NCBI RefSeq assembly: GCF_004359215.1
Contig: NC_090612.1
Location: 2,874,730-2,926,224 of the forward strand
Source of the DNA: Bremia lactucae
Taxonomy: Eukaryota > Oomycota > Peronosporomycetes > Peronosporales > Peronosporaceae
Direction: 5' to 3'
DNA length: 51,495 bases
Made by a program: the position numbers and the translations under genes. How positions within the stretch are numbered: position 1 is the stretch's first letter; each line of letters starts with the position of its first letter. The notes beneath the pieces were generated by a model. The model saw only the letters and a list, made by a program, of their open reading frames with translations. It was not told where the DNA came from and did not search any database. Positions 1-8,783 of this stretch are shown here, in pieces.

Positions 1-640
1 TTACCGATGGTCGAATTCGCCATCAATAACTCTGTGCATGCGTCTACAACGCATACACCGTTCTTTGTGAATGGCTTACGCCATCCTCGCATACCCACCC
101 AATTAGAGGGATCCTCTAGTTTAAGGGGGGGACTCGCAGGACAAAACCAATTCTGGCTCATGCTCATCATGCGTCGAAAATAACAGCGATGCGAGTGATG
201 TCGATGTCGAAGAAAACGACATCGAAAATGAGAGTGATCTCATGGCAGTACGCACTAAGAGTACTGAAAATGACAAAACAAATGAGTTAGCAGCAGAGTT
301 TCTGCTAACTCGAGAATCAATTATCCCAGTGGACCGACAGAAACGGAATGCAGACAAACATGGAAGAGCAAATGTTCATTCATTTAATATTAATGATCTA
401 GTGCTACTCTCTACGGTAAACTTACCTAAGCGTGTAGTCACTAATGTGTGTAGCAGTAAACTACTACCCAAGTTCATTGGTCCTTTCCGTGTACTGCATC
501 GCAGAGGCAATGCGTACACAATAGAATAGCCACGAAAGATGCGTTCGCATCCTACGTTTTACGTTGGTCGGCTCCGCCCGTACCGTACGCGGCTTCTCCC
601 GAGGACGGATCTGACCACCCTTTTCAAGAATCCCTAAAAG
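1..640 (+). pseudogene. Gypsy-1a integrase C-terminal tail (3' end of pol)
   Basis: The window opens inside pol. The first frame reads the post-catalytic integrase segment (EFAINNSVHASTTHTPFFVN), whose near twins occur at about 41000 and 21470. After an acidic stretch it continues with the tail domain: NDLVLLSTVNLPKR at about 390-430, KFIGPFRVLHRRGNAYTIE at 472-526, then HPTFYVGRLRPYRTRLLP after a stop at about 527. This is the Ty3/Gypsy integrase C-terminal SH3-like fold, which in these elements links the catalytic core to the end of pol. The catalytic core lies left of the window. Frames change at about 120-240, and one in-frame TAG interrupts the tail, so this copy is dead. It converges tail-to-tail with the antisense frame that follows. 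Confidence 0.85.
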
Positions 641-2247
641 ATTCTTGTGGTCACGAACCAGATTATCATGCTGGTCCGAAGATCCTCGAAATAGCGATGA
701 GCTGACGACAGATCATCTCGACGAGCGTGATAATTCCGTTCGTACTCCAACATGGAGTACGCACTCTTCGAACGGTCTTCCAACCGCTCGATATGGTGAG
801 CCTGCATCGTCTGCTTCAACGAGCGACACTTGCCGCGCTCGTGGTCAAGTCCCTCCTCCAAATCATGGAGGAAGTGATCGGTTCTGTCGATCCTCGACAT
901 CAGATCCGACATACGGTTCGGATCTAATTTCCCCTCCTCCACCACAACCATTGGTGGATTCCCACGGTGGTCAGCGTTTCCTTGTGGAACGTATCCAGAA
1001 CCACCGTGATGTGTAGCGAACGAGTTATCTTGTTCGCTGTCGTGGTTATCCACCTTCACATGACAGCTGGAAGCCTCGTTCCCAGCTGGTTGCTGACGTT
1101 GAGGGCCTCGTCCGTCAGTATGACGAGACCCATCCGATGGATTAGAAGGTCCATCGAAAAACACACGCCCCTAACGCTTGTAAATCGATTGCAAAACGTC
1201 AATCGCATCGCGCATCTCGATAGAGATGCGAGCCCTTCCCCAGGGCGAAGAAAGGGAATAGACATCCCCTTTTACTCTCTCGTGTTGTCAACACAACACG
1301 GACAGGGATCACCCCACGTCAGGCATGAAAGCCCAGCCTCACGTGACAACCGATGCAATTTATACTTTGCATCGGTTGGAGTTCGTTTCCAAACCTTAAC
1401 GCGATTCGCGTTAAGTTTTTGAAGCCAAGCTTCGCGTCCGATGTCTTTGATATTGCGAATGAACGCGCTCCAGGCTTGCATAAGCGAGACTTTATCTCGC
1501 TTATTGTTGCCCCTAAACCATCGATGCTTAAGAAAAGCATCGAGATAAAATAGTCTTCCTCAGCGCGAAAGTTCTTAGCGCTGGGATCAAGGCCATGTAG
1601 CTTTGTCACAATAAATAAGGGATATTTATTGCGAGTAGTAGTTTCTCCAGACAAGCTATTGATTAGCCGTTCTGGCAAAGCCACTGTTTCTTTTCAGGGG
1701 CGAGAGGAGATAACATTTGATTGTCTTCACTCCCCTGAGTGGTACCCACTGAAGTAGGGGTACCACAAGAACTTCAATTGCGATGGAATACGCCATCGTC
1801 ATCACCTTGCACAGAAACACGTGCAGGTGACCGTACGGGAGACGGAACGGGCGATAAGGGATCATCCTCATCGTCGGATCCAAATAGACTATTAACTCGC
1901 CGATCAGAATGAGCCATCTCATTCGAAGGCTCATAGTCATCCGCCTGACGTTTATCAGGCGACTGTTCTATTCTCCTCGAGTCGGCCATTTCGTCCGACT
2001 CGCATTCGTAGTCGACCTCCAAAGAGGAGTCGCATTCACGTGGTGAATCACCACGTGCACCCGCAACATTGAGTGTTGCGCGAGTAGAAGATACTACGGC
2101 AGACGTTCCGTCTGCCGCAAGAGATAACAGTGCGTCACCCGCGGCTGCACGAACCGCAGCCGAAGGCGCCGCACTATCAGTACCCCGCATGGATTTGTTC
2201 TTCATGCGATGAGATTTAAAATGATGGTTCTGACCAATCAACATCAT
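634..2247 (-). pseudogene. Antisense reading frame between pol and 3' LTR of Gypsy-1a
   Basis: About 540 codons run opposite to pol, broken by a few stops and shifts. The first ATGs lie at 2247-2242, some 75 bp inside the 3' LTR. In order: a basic start (HRMKNKSMR, about 2205) and Ala-rich segment; an acidic Ser/Asp/Pro region (about 2060-1810); SSCGTPTSVGTTQGS and LAPEKKQW (about 1775-1690); DIGREAWLQKLNANRVK (about 1440-1395); YKLHRLSREAGLSCLTWGDP with PCPCC (about 1365-1290); then a charged, probably coiled-coil C-terminus with FFDGPS (about 1165) down to 634. I do not recognise the family. The same motifs recur on the strand opposite pol in other copies (42080-43424, 45010-45625, 27400-28080), which argues that this is a real protein and not a chance frame. 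Function is unknown. Transcription from the LTR in the antisense direction is inference. Confidence 0.7.
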
Positions 2248-2307
2248 TTTAAATTAAGTAGTCATATAGTGACCACTCCATCCAATGACAGTTAGAGTGA
2301 TTGTCGT

Positions 2308-2322
2308 TTAAGGGAGGGGTGA
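2308..2322 (+). other. Polypurine tract of Gypsy-1a
   Basis: The purine run AAGGGAGGGGTGA abuts the TGTAACGGGG start of the 3' LTR. A polypurine tract primes plus-strand DNA synthesis in LTR retrotransposons. Its place fixes the element on the plus strand, so the frame at 634-2247 is truly antisense to the element. Confidence 0.7.
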
Positions 2323-2766
2323 TGTAACGGGGTGTATCGTTACATGAAATTAACAATTAAAGGTTGTTAATTAATATATTATCTAAAAGGTAGATAAGAT
2401 TTGGAAAATATTACCTTATGCAGTAATCCTCAGAAATCTTATCCATAAATCGGTATAGGCCATTATATCTATTTATCCCGCAGACTATTTAGCTGTAAAC
2501 GTAAGCAAAGAGATAGAGACATATAAGATTTCAATTGCATGTTTAGTATTAGTTCATAATTAAGTTAGCATTAACAGATAGAAAGAAGGGAAACTTAATT
2601 ATATTAATACAGTTTTTATTTAACCCTTTTTAAGGTTGTTTTCTTAAAGAGAAGTCTTCCTCTGCACGTACTAGTGTACGTGAAGTGACGTAAGGCACCA
2701 CTCGCAAGTGAAGTAGTGCGAAGTGAACTTGTACTGAAGCAGTACAAGTCGTAGTGCCCCGTTACA
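2323..2766 (+). repeat. 3' LTR of Gypsy-1a
   Basis: The 444-bp LTR begins TGTAACGGGGTG and ends AGTGCCCCGTTACA, so its ends are complementary (TGTAACGGGG/CCCCGTTACA). It is AT-rich. Related but diverged LTRs lie at 43550-44061 and 23269-23655, and a rearranged piece at about 19385-19545. Its right edge cuts cleanly into the pogo transposase frame at 2767, which dates this insertion after the pogo element. The 5' LTR and the second copy of the target duplication are outside the window. Confidence 0.85.
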
Positions 2767-3803
2767 AATAATGCCAACATCCATGAGCTGAATTTTTGAT
2801 GCTCAGTTCGGTGGAATGAAAGCGACCTTGATATCCCCAAACTCCAGTTCTTCCATTCTGTGAGACGAAGCATTATCTTGCAAGAGAAGAATCTTCCTGC
2901 CCTTTCCCTAGCAAGGCTTGGTGAAAGTGAATTCAAGGTGCACTTGCAATATCACATGTAATACAACTTATCCTCAAGTCATTGTCAAGTTTCGTTAGCC
3001 ACTTTTGGAAGAGGATTCCAGTCATCCATGCCTTCTTGTTGTTCATGTAATAGAACCCCAGCCGTTCTCCTGTCTGCCATTTGAAACAGCGTGGCATCTT
3101 GGATTTCCCAATAAAAAAAGGTTTTAGCTTCTCGGAGCCATCATCATTGGCGGTATATGCTATAGTGAAACGCGTCTGAATTCGAAAAAAAGAACCAAAA
3201 GATTTTTCTAGTAAAGTACCGTTAGGATAAGGTACTCAAAATCCAGATATAGTTCACTTTGTCCCTCTTTGGACCTTCGATTGTTCCCTGTGAAATGGTC
3301 TATTCTGAAACCATGCTGTAGGATAGGCCTAAAAAAACCAGTATGAGTCTCGCAATAAGATAATGTTTAATGATATAGTATATACATGTTTTGTCCATGT
3401 TATACACATCTTTGAGCTCATATCGAGCTATGGTTGCGTTGAGTTCAGGCAGTGCAGCTTCCATGACTTCCTGATCTGTAAAGCCACTTTCACCGTGAAT
3501 TCGGATGCAACGAAGTTTGTTTCGCTGCTGATATCTCTGACGCCATCCATTGGAAAATTTGTCAGCATCCTCCCAGGCGGTCAGCAAAGCACTTAGCCGC
3601 AACCTTGATAATTTCCCCCGTGAGGGCAACGTTTTTTTGCCTGGCACTGAAGCACCCAAGTTGCCAGGGCTTCTTCGAGTTGTGGATGGTGCGCGACAGG
3701 AGAGCGCTTGGCAGCAAGGTTTGTCTGTGTCATGACTTCCAGCTATGTTAATTAGATATATACATGCAAATGGTGCTTCTTTTTTATAGTAGTGTATGTA
3801 CAT
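2767..3803 (-). pseudogene. pogo/Tigger-type (CENP-B fold) DDE transposase relic
   Basis: Read on the minus strand, the relic starts at about 3803. It carries the second CENP-B-like DNA-binding half (FSNGWRQRYQQRNKLRCIRIHG, about 3560-3480), then ALPELNATIARYELKDVYNMDKT, where the first catalytic Asp of the DDE domain is expected (YNMDET-type motif, about 3390). Next come ANDDGSEKLKPFFIGKSKMP (about 3160) and WQTGERLGFYYMNNKKAWM (about 3080), then LLQDNASSH with the second Asp (about 2870), ending at IQLMDVGII next to the LTR. Frames shift several times, so it is inactive. The rest of the gene was displaced by the Gypsy-1a insertion and is expected left of the window. A separate N-terminal piece of the same kind lies at 27080-27395. 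Confidence 0.8.
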
Positions 3804-4124
3804 ATTTTTAGAGGTTTATAATATGATTCTTATATTACACCTAGAGAAGTGCGGTGAGGCGCGTCTGGGACATGGAGCTCGTATGCGGAAGCAGGAGTGG
3901 TAAACCGTTTAGGACAGTCAGTAAAGTGATGTCCAGTAGATATCTTTCTTCCTCACGTAACTTATAACCTCAGATAACTTATGCTTTTACCCTACACAGC
4001 TATAAAAATAATGCAATATTCAGCTTCAATGCACAGGAGGACGACACCTTTGCTTGTGAAGTATGCCTTAAGTCACCGAAAAATGAAAGTGTCGTATTGG
4101 TATTAATTTTAATTTGCAAATCTC
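3804..4124. other. Intergenic, no gene seen
   Basis: AT-rich sequence between the pogo relic and the 3' end of the lyase gene. I see no coding frame, RNA gene or repeat end. It probably contains the lyase 3' UTR and terminator region, though no clear signal was identified. Confidence 0.5.
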
Positions 4125-5948
4125 TTACACATTCAGCGAAATGTCCGTGTAGATCCGCAAAATGTCGTCCACTGGACCCGCAGGCAAACTAGAAGCCATG
4201 CCATAGATGGCGCTACCTCCTTCAAGCGAAGCGTTCGGGTCTTGCTTCACTTCATTGACAGCTTCTTCCAAAGCACTGACAAATTTCTGGCTCTTTCCAA
4301 TGTGACATACTGTCACGCACAAATGCACTGAGGTCGGATGCTGAAGTGAATTGAGACTCCAACCGCGCTTGGCCATTGCGTTACCAACTCGAAGTGCGTT
4401 GATGCCCTTGTCACCCGCAAAGCATACAACCATCACCAGTGGATCTCCCAACAAGTGGATGCCATCAATCCGCTGAATGCCAGTCTTGATCTCGTCCACC
4501 GTGTCCAAAATTCCTTTCGTTTTCTCCAGAAAGCCTTCCCGCCCAAGTCGCACCATAGAGGCCCATGCTGCAGCACTCAATGCCCCTGAACGGCTGCCTG
4601 CCAGCGTCGGGGTTACATAGAGCCCCCCTGTCCAATCGGGGTACGAAAAGTATTGAAATCGTCGAAGTTCCGAAGTTTTGTATAACACTACAGACGTGCC
4701 TTTAGATCCGTAACCATATTTGTGTGTGTCACACGAGATACTAGTGACACCAGGAAGGGCAAAGTCAAACACGGGAATGGTTGTCCGCAATTGACGCGCA
4801 AAGGGCAAGACAAATCCGCCAAGGCAGCAGTCAACGTGAAGACCCACGTCGTTCTGCACGGCCAATTGCGAGAGGGCGGCAATGTCGTCAATGATACCGT
4901 GGGGGAAGTTTGGGGCGCTACTATAGAGGAGAATTGTATTGGCCGAGATGTTCCAGCGTACAGCATGGAGGTCCATCTTGAGGGACTGGGAGTCCATGGG
5001 TACTTTAATGAGTCGAATGCCAAGGATCTCACATGCCTTGTCGATGGCAGCATGTGCCGTGACGCATGCAATGATCTCGGGCGTGGTAATGCCGTGCTTC
5101 TGACGATAGTATGCACGGTGCGCTTTTGCTGCTAGGAATATGCTCTCCGTGCCGCCGGAAGTGAGCGTGCCACACACTTCTGGATGGCCTCCATTCAAAA
5201 GGGAGGCTGTCATGGCAATGACTTCGGCCTCAAACTTATTCACGACTGGCCACAAGTCGGCGTGAAGGGGGTTTGTCACTGCATAGAGCGCGTACGCCTT
5301 GTTCAATACGTCCAAGTGCTCCTTTTCGCCGTGATATACGGCGCCTGACACAAACCCGTCCTTCCACTTGTTATCACTATTTCCCGCTAAATTTGTCAGT
5401 AACGCCACCAACTTGTTGTCGTCCATGCCTTGAGCAGGAAGAGCATGGAGTTTCTCCATCTTGGCCGCTAGCGAATCGTTGCCCTTAAGCATATGTTCCA
5501 CTTCGCTTTCGATCTTACGCATCTCATTGGCCATCTTGACCGATGCAATCGGCAACTGCTTGAGTGCCTTTACAGCAGCGCCACCTACCGCATTAAAAAG
5601 GCTCTTGCGGGACACGTACCGCGCTCGACGCACGAGCTGCACGCTTGCGGAGAAGATAGAAATGATAGAAATGAGCAGGAGCGTGTCGCTTACAACAGCC
5701 TCAAAGACCGGCGCGTAGTGCTGCACCGCTATCCACATACGTAGGAAACAGCTCGAAGACGGAAACGTGATAGCTTGATAGTAGCGGTAGGAGGCAAAGA
5801 AGAGTAGCACCAATGGCCAGAGCTTCACAAGTGCACGATCCACATTAAAGAGTGGACGAAGGGACAAGTAGAGCGCGAGCGCCGCCACGGCGGAGGCTGG
5901 GAGATGCGCCTCAGATATGGGCAGAAATTGCCCCAAGAAAGAAAGCAT
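4125..5948 (-). CDS. Sphingosine-1-phosphate lyase
   Basis: A 607-residue protein of the PLP-dependent decarboxylase fold (SGPL1/DPL1 group). This enzyme cleaves sphingosine-1-phosphate and other long-chain base phosphates into an aldehyde and phosphoethanolamine at the ER, the exit step of sphingolipid breakdown. Hydrophobic N-terminal stretches (roughly residues 10-30, 44-58 and 85-105) would anchor it in the membrane. Then follow HADLWPVVNKFEAEVIAM, the cofactor-phosphate motif LTSGGTESIFLAAK (about 263), HVDCCLGGFVLPF with the PLP-contacting Asp (about 373) and SISCDTHKYGYGSKGTS with the catalytic Lys (about 410). The length matches the family (human 568, yeast 589). The frame is open upstream to 6044, but only a GTG lies there and a TAA precedes it. 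The first in-frame ATG, at 5948, is the better start unless a small upstream exon exists. No intron is needed. It is divergent to the rhomboid gene. Confidence 0.95.
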   Translation of the reverse strand: MLSFLGQFLPISEAHLPASAVAALALYLSLRPLFNVDRALVKLWPLVLLFFASYRYYQAITFPSSSCFLRMWIAVQHYAPVFEAVVSDTLLLISIISIFSASVQLVRRARYVSRKSLFNAVGGAAVKALKQLPIASVKMANEMRKIESEVEHMLKGNDSLAAKMEKLHALPAQGMDDNKLVALLTNLAGNSDNKWKDGFVSGAVYHGEKEHLDVLNKAYALYAVTNPLHADLWPVVNKFEAEVIAMTASLLNGGHPEVCGTLTSGGTESIFLAAKAHRAYYRQKHGITTPEIIACVTAHAAIDKACEILGIRLIKVPMDSQSLKMDLHAVRWNISANTILLYSSAPNFPHGIIDDIAALSQLAVQNDVGLHVDCCLGGFVLPFARQLRTTIPVFDFALPGVTSISCDTHKYGYGSKGTSVVLYKTSELRRFQYFSYPDWTGGLYVTPTLAGSRSGALSAAAWASMVRLGREGFLEKTKGILDTVDEIKTGIQRIDGIHLLGDPLVMVVCFAGDKGINALRVGNAMAKRGWSLNSLQHPTSVHLCVTVCHIGKSQKFVSALEEAVNEVKQDPNASLEGGSAIYGMASSLPAGPVDDILRIYTDISLNV

Positions 5949-6357
5949 CAGAATGATTGTCGCTTTTTTGTCTCGGGGAAATTGATAAATGACGTTTAAG
6001 GATCCTACGAGGGCGCGACACAAGTACGACCCTTTGTGAGCCACAATTTAATCTACAACGCAATTGCTAGTGCAATGAACACCTGGAACAAGGTATTCAG
6101 ACCTGGATATATTTGCCAAGGCAAAGTGCTGGGTTGTACGCGATTTACACGGTTGTGCTCGAGTTAAGAATTTCTTAGAATCAATGAATGGAATAAGGCT
6201 GTGAATTCATCTGGAACACATTGTAGCAACATTGAGTTACGTAATGTTGCATAAAAAGAGATGAAGCCAACGAGTTGGCTCAAAACTTCACCAGAATTTC
6301 GAGCGAAGTTTTGCGACACGTTATTTAAAAATAAAGTCGTCTCCACTTTAAATTTGC
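5949..6357. promoter_or_regulatory. Divergent intergenic region between lyase and rhomboid genes
   Basis: This 409-bp gap separates two head-to-head genes and must hold both promoters. On the minus strand at about 6060-6079 there is TTCATTGCACTAGCAATTG, which resembles the oomycete core promoter (an initiator like TCATTYY followed by an FPR-like CAATTT). It lies about 110-130 bp upstream of the ATG at 5948. No equally good match was found on the plus strand. The assignment is by eye and weak. Confidence 0.35.
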
Positions 6358-7684
6358 ATGTTTGGACCAAATTTTAGACGGCGCGAGCGAGGCATGGGTC
6401 GCAACGCAGATCGCGACGGCCACGGTCCTGCGTTGATGCTCATGCTTGTGCAGCAAATATTGCAGCTGGATCACAAGCCGCCCGTTACTCTCGGCCTTAT
6501 AGGTAGCTTTTCTTTCTTAACTTTTGCCGGTACCCACTCACTCATTCACTCACTGCGACTTTTTAGCTTTGATGTGTGGAATCCACTATCAAAATCAGCT
6601 ACAGCCCATGCATTTCAACAAATATTATTTGTAGGTTCATTACTAAATTTATAAAATTAGCACTATAATGACTTATACCAGCTCGGTGCGATAGATGTCC
6701 AGACCAAGTTCTGAATCATGGGGACTTGAAGCGCATTGTCACGTCCGGATTTATCCATGTCGATGACTGGCATTTGTACCACAACATGTAAGTATCAATT
6801 CGATTGAACTGTGTCTGAACGTTTAATTTCTTACTGTCGTACCGGACAGGATGTCGTTCTTATGGAAGGGGTACAACCTCGAACATAGTTTAAACAGTGT
6901 GCGATTTCTTGGAACGGTAGCCTGTTTGCTCATTTTAAGCCACAGTCTTATTGTCGTCGTTGCATTCGTTCTTGCCACGAGTTTTCAAAATCCAGTACGT
7001 GCGTCATGAGGGAAGTAAAGATAGACTGGCTCGACTAATTGGCACCGTGTTGTAGAATATCTTATACCAGTGCAGTGTGGGCTTTTCGGCAGTGATTTTT
7101 GCTCTCAAGGTTTGGCAATCACAAAGGCTTTGATCTGGGCTTGCTACTAAGCTATTTGATTAGGTGCTGTTAAACCATAATTCTCCAACCTTTTCATCGG
7201 TTTATGGCTTTCAAGTGCCTACAAAATATGCAGCATGGCTAGAGCTAGTGCTTATCCATTACATGGTACCTCGAAGCTCTCTTATGGGCCACACGTGCGG
7301 TATATTGGCTGGTGAGTATAATACTGAAGGATCGTTGCGAAAAGCTTTTCATTATATTGAATTGTATTTATTGCTTTTCAAGGTTATATTTTTGTGTACT
7401 CGAATATGATTCTGTCAATGGTGACAGTCAGAGCCGCATCACTTAGCCAATGCGTTAAAGCGGTTTTTCACTTCCTTTTCAGTCGTAATAGTAGTGAAGA
7501 AAACGCGCGTGTGGACCACTCTTCATTTTCTACGCCGATTGAAACCGACGAAGAACTTGCCCGCCGGCTCCAAGAAGAAGAATACAAATGTCAGCAAGTG
7601 CATGAAGACAGTTTCGATCCGCAGCGCTTAAGCCCAAGCGAAATTCGGCGCCGGCGTTTGTCTCGCTTTGGTATATATGATTAA
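6358..7684 (+). CDS. ER rhomboid intramembrane protease, RHBDL4/RHBDD1 type
   Basis: Consensus-spliced exons 6358-6502, 6682-6787, 6850-6994, 7056-7109, 7164-7311 and 7383-7684 give 299 residues. Introns are 54-71 nt except the first (179 nt). Motifs in order: KPPVTLGL (start of TM1), VDDWHLYHN, MSFLWKGYNLE, QCSVGFSAVIFALK with catalytic Ser143, and LMGHTCGILAG with catalytic His193 (human RHBDL4 uses Ser144 and His195). The cytosolic tail has DEELARRLQEEE, which resembles a ubiquitin-interacting helix (MIU/UIM). It ends SEIRRRRLSRFG, like the p97/VCP-binding motif at the C-terminus of RHBDL4. By family, this enzyme cuts unstable ER membrane proteins for p97-dependent degradation. Oddity: with the 179-nt first intron TM1 is cut short. 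An extra exon at 6567-6630 would supply hydrophobic residues (ALMCGIHY) but is one base out of phase. The start is the only in-frame ATG before the PPVTL motif that fits. Confidence 0.88.
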
Positions 7685-7795
7685 CGAACCAACTTTATTT
7701 TTTATGTCCGAGTGGTCTGTAACTTTGAGCTGTATTTCACGCTTATGTATCAAGATAACCTAAGAGAAATAATAAATATTATTTCCAATGATTAA

Positions 7796-7803
7796 AAAAT
7801 AAA
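7796..7803. repeat. Target site duplication of the MULE (left copy)
   Basis: AAAATAAA lies directly before the left terminal inverted repeat and again at 18161-18168 directly after the right one. Eight bp is within the usual 8-11 bp for Mutator-like elements. The sequence is simple, so the match alone is weak, but its position at both outer edges supports it. Confidence 0.7.
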
Positions 7804-8030
7804 GGGAGCCTCACTTTTTCGTTATAATGCCCTCAGTTGTATTTGATTGGCTAAGGTTCGCCCTACATTGCGTCAAAAACACCACGTGACCACTTTCGTG
7901 AAATGACTATTTAGACGGTGAAATTCAGCTCTCTTAGAATTTGTTAATACCCATGAACATTCTTGCACCTCCTCTGCAATTGTCCTACAGCTCTCTCGAG
8001 GCAGCAAAGGAGGCCGTCGATATTCATGCC
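7804..8030 (+). repeat. MULE left terminal inverted repeat
   Basis: About 225 bp match the reverse complement of 17910-18160, with small indels near the outer end. The match runs past the transposase ATG at 7953 into its first 25 or so codons (MNILA...LEAAKEAVDIHA), so the repeat includes coding sequence. Confidence 0.88.
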
Positions 8031-8255
8031 CGCGAAAATGGATACGCTGTATGCATCCGTCGAACTAAAAGAGTTGAAAACAGAAAGGGATGGGGACGTC
8101 AAGGGTCAAAATTTGCAATGCTCGCAAGCTGGAACTGTCATTAGATACTACATCGTCCCAAAAAAGTGCGTTTATCTTCAAGCCATAGAATTGGTTGTCC
8201 CTTTCAACTGTCAATTCAGAAGGTAAGATCGACAACGGGACCAGAAGCTGCTATG
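7953..8255 (+). pseudogene. MULE transposase, N-terminal part
   Basis: From the ATG at 7953 the frame reads a FAR1-like/zinc-binding N-terminal region typical of MULE transposases: YSSLEAAKEAVDIHARENGY, then AVCIRRTKRVENRK, and after a frame change GCPFQLSIQKVRSTTGPEAAMW. The Gypsy-2a insertion interrupts the codons for MWQVK. Reading resumes at 15859 with VKVDCPEHNM, which restores the local frame. This shows the retroelement entered a coding exon. Confidence 0.8.
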
Positions 8256-8260
8256 TGGCA

Positions 8261-8751
8261 TGTAATGGGGCACACATGGTTGGAGAACCGTTGTTGTGGT
8301 ACATTTACTTTATGGTTAAAATACCCTTTATCTAATTTTAAAATAGTTAGTTACTTAAATCCCATTTATTATGGGTAATAAATGTGGTCGCCGCCAGATA
8401 TAAATCTGGCGGCCAAAATCTATTTTTTTAATTAGCTAGGGTAAGGTTTTAGATTTAAATAATTAAATAAAGTAGTGGGGTCCAGTTCCCCTTTTGATCT
8501 TAAAGCATTAAGTGCCTTCCTAAGGCTTGCGCATTGATCTGTAAGAGATAGAAGCCTTTCTAAGGTATATCCTCTTGGGCACTAGTTGCCACTTGGCTCT
8601 ACGAACCCTGAATCCCTTGAACTAGGATTCCTTAAGCTTTGATAGGTTGTACGACCCCTGAGTTGTTAAACCTGTTAGTTCAATAGAACTAAGTGGCTCT
8701 CTGAGTCTGAACGTCTTCCTCTGACTTTAGGAGCGAGGTAGCTCCGCTACA
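8261..8751 (+). repeat. 5' LTR of Gypsy-2a
   Basis: 491 bp, TGTAATGGGGCACAC ... AGCTCCGCTACA. It matches 15359-15853 almost throughout. It is preceded by the duplicated TGGCA. The normal leader and gag start are missing just downstream: the gag frame begins at 8784 inside the conserved gag domain. Confidence 0.93.
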
Positions 8752-8783
8752 GATCCGCCTTGTTCTAAACAAAACGGTAAAAT

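Noticed and set aside
4688..5135. Long overlapping frames opposite and within the lyase gene
   Set aside because: They are shadows of the lyase codons in other frames, with no motif of their own.
5949..6044. Lyase start at 6044 giving a 639-residue protein
   Set aside because: The codon at 6044 is GTG, with a TAA just upstream. The first ATG in frame is at 5948, and the shorter protein has the usual family length.
6631..6660. A 30-nt intron in the rhomboid gene
   Set aside because: It would be far shorter than the other introns here (54-71 nt) and does not restore the frame.
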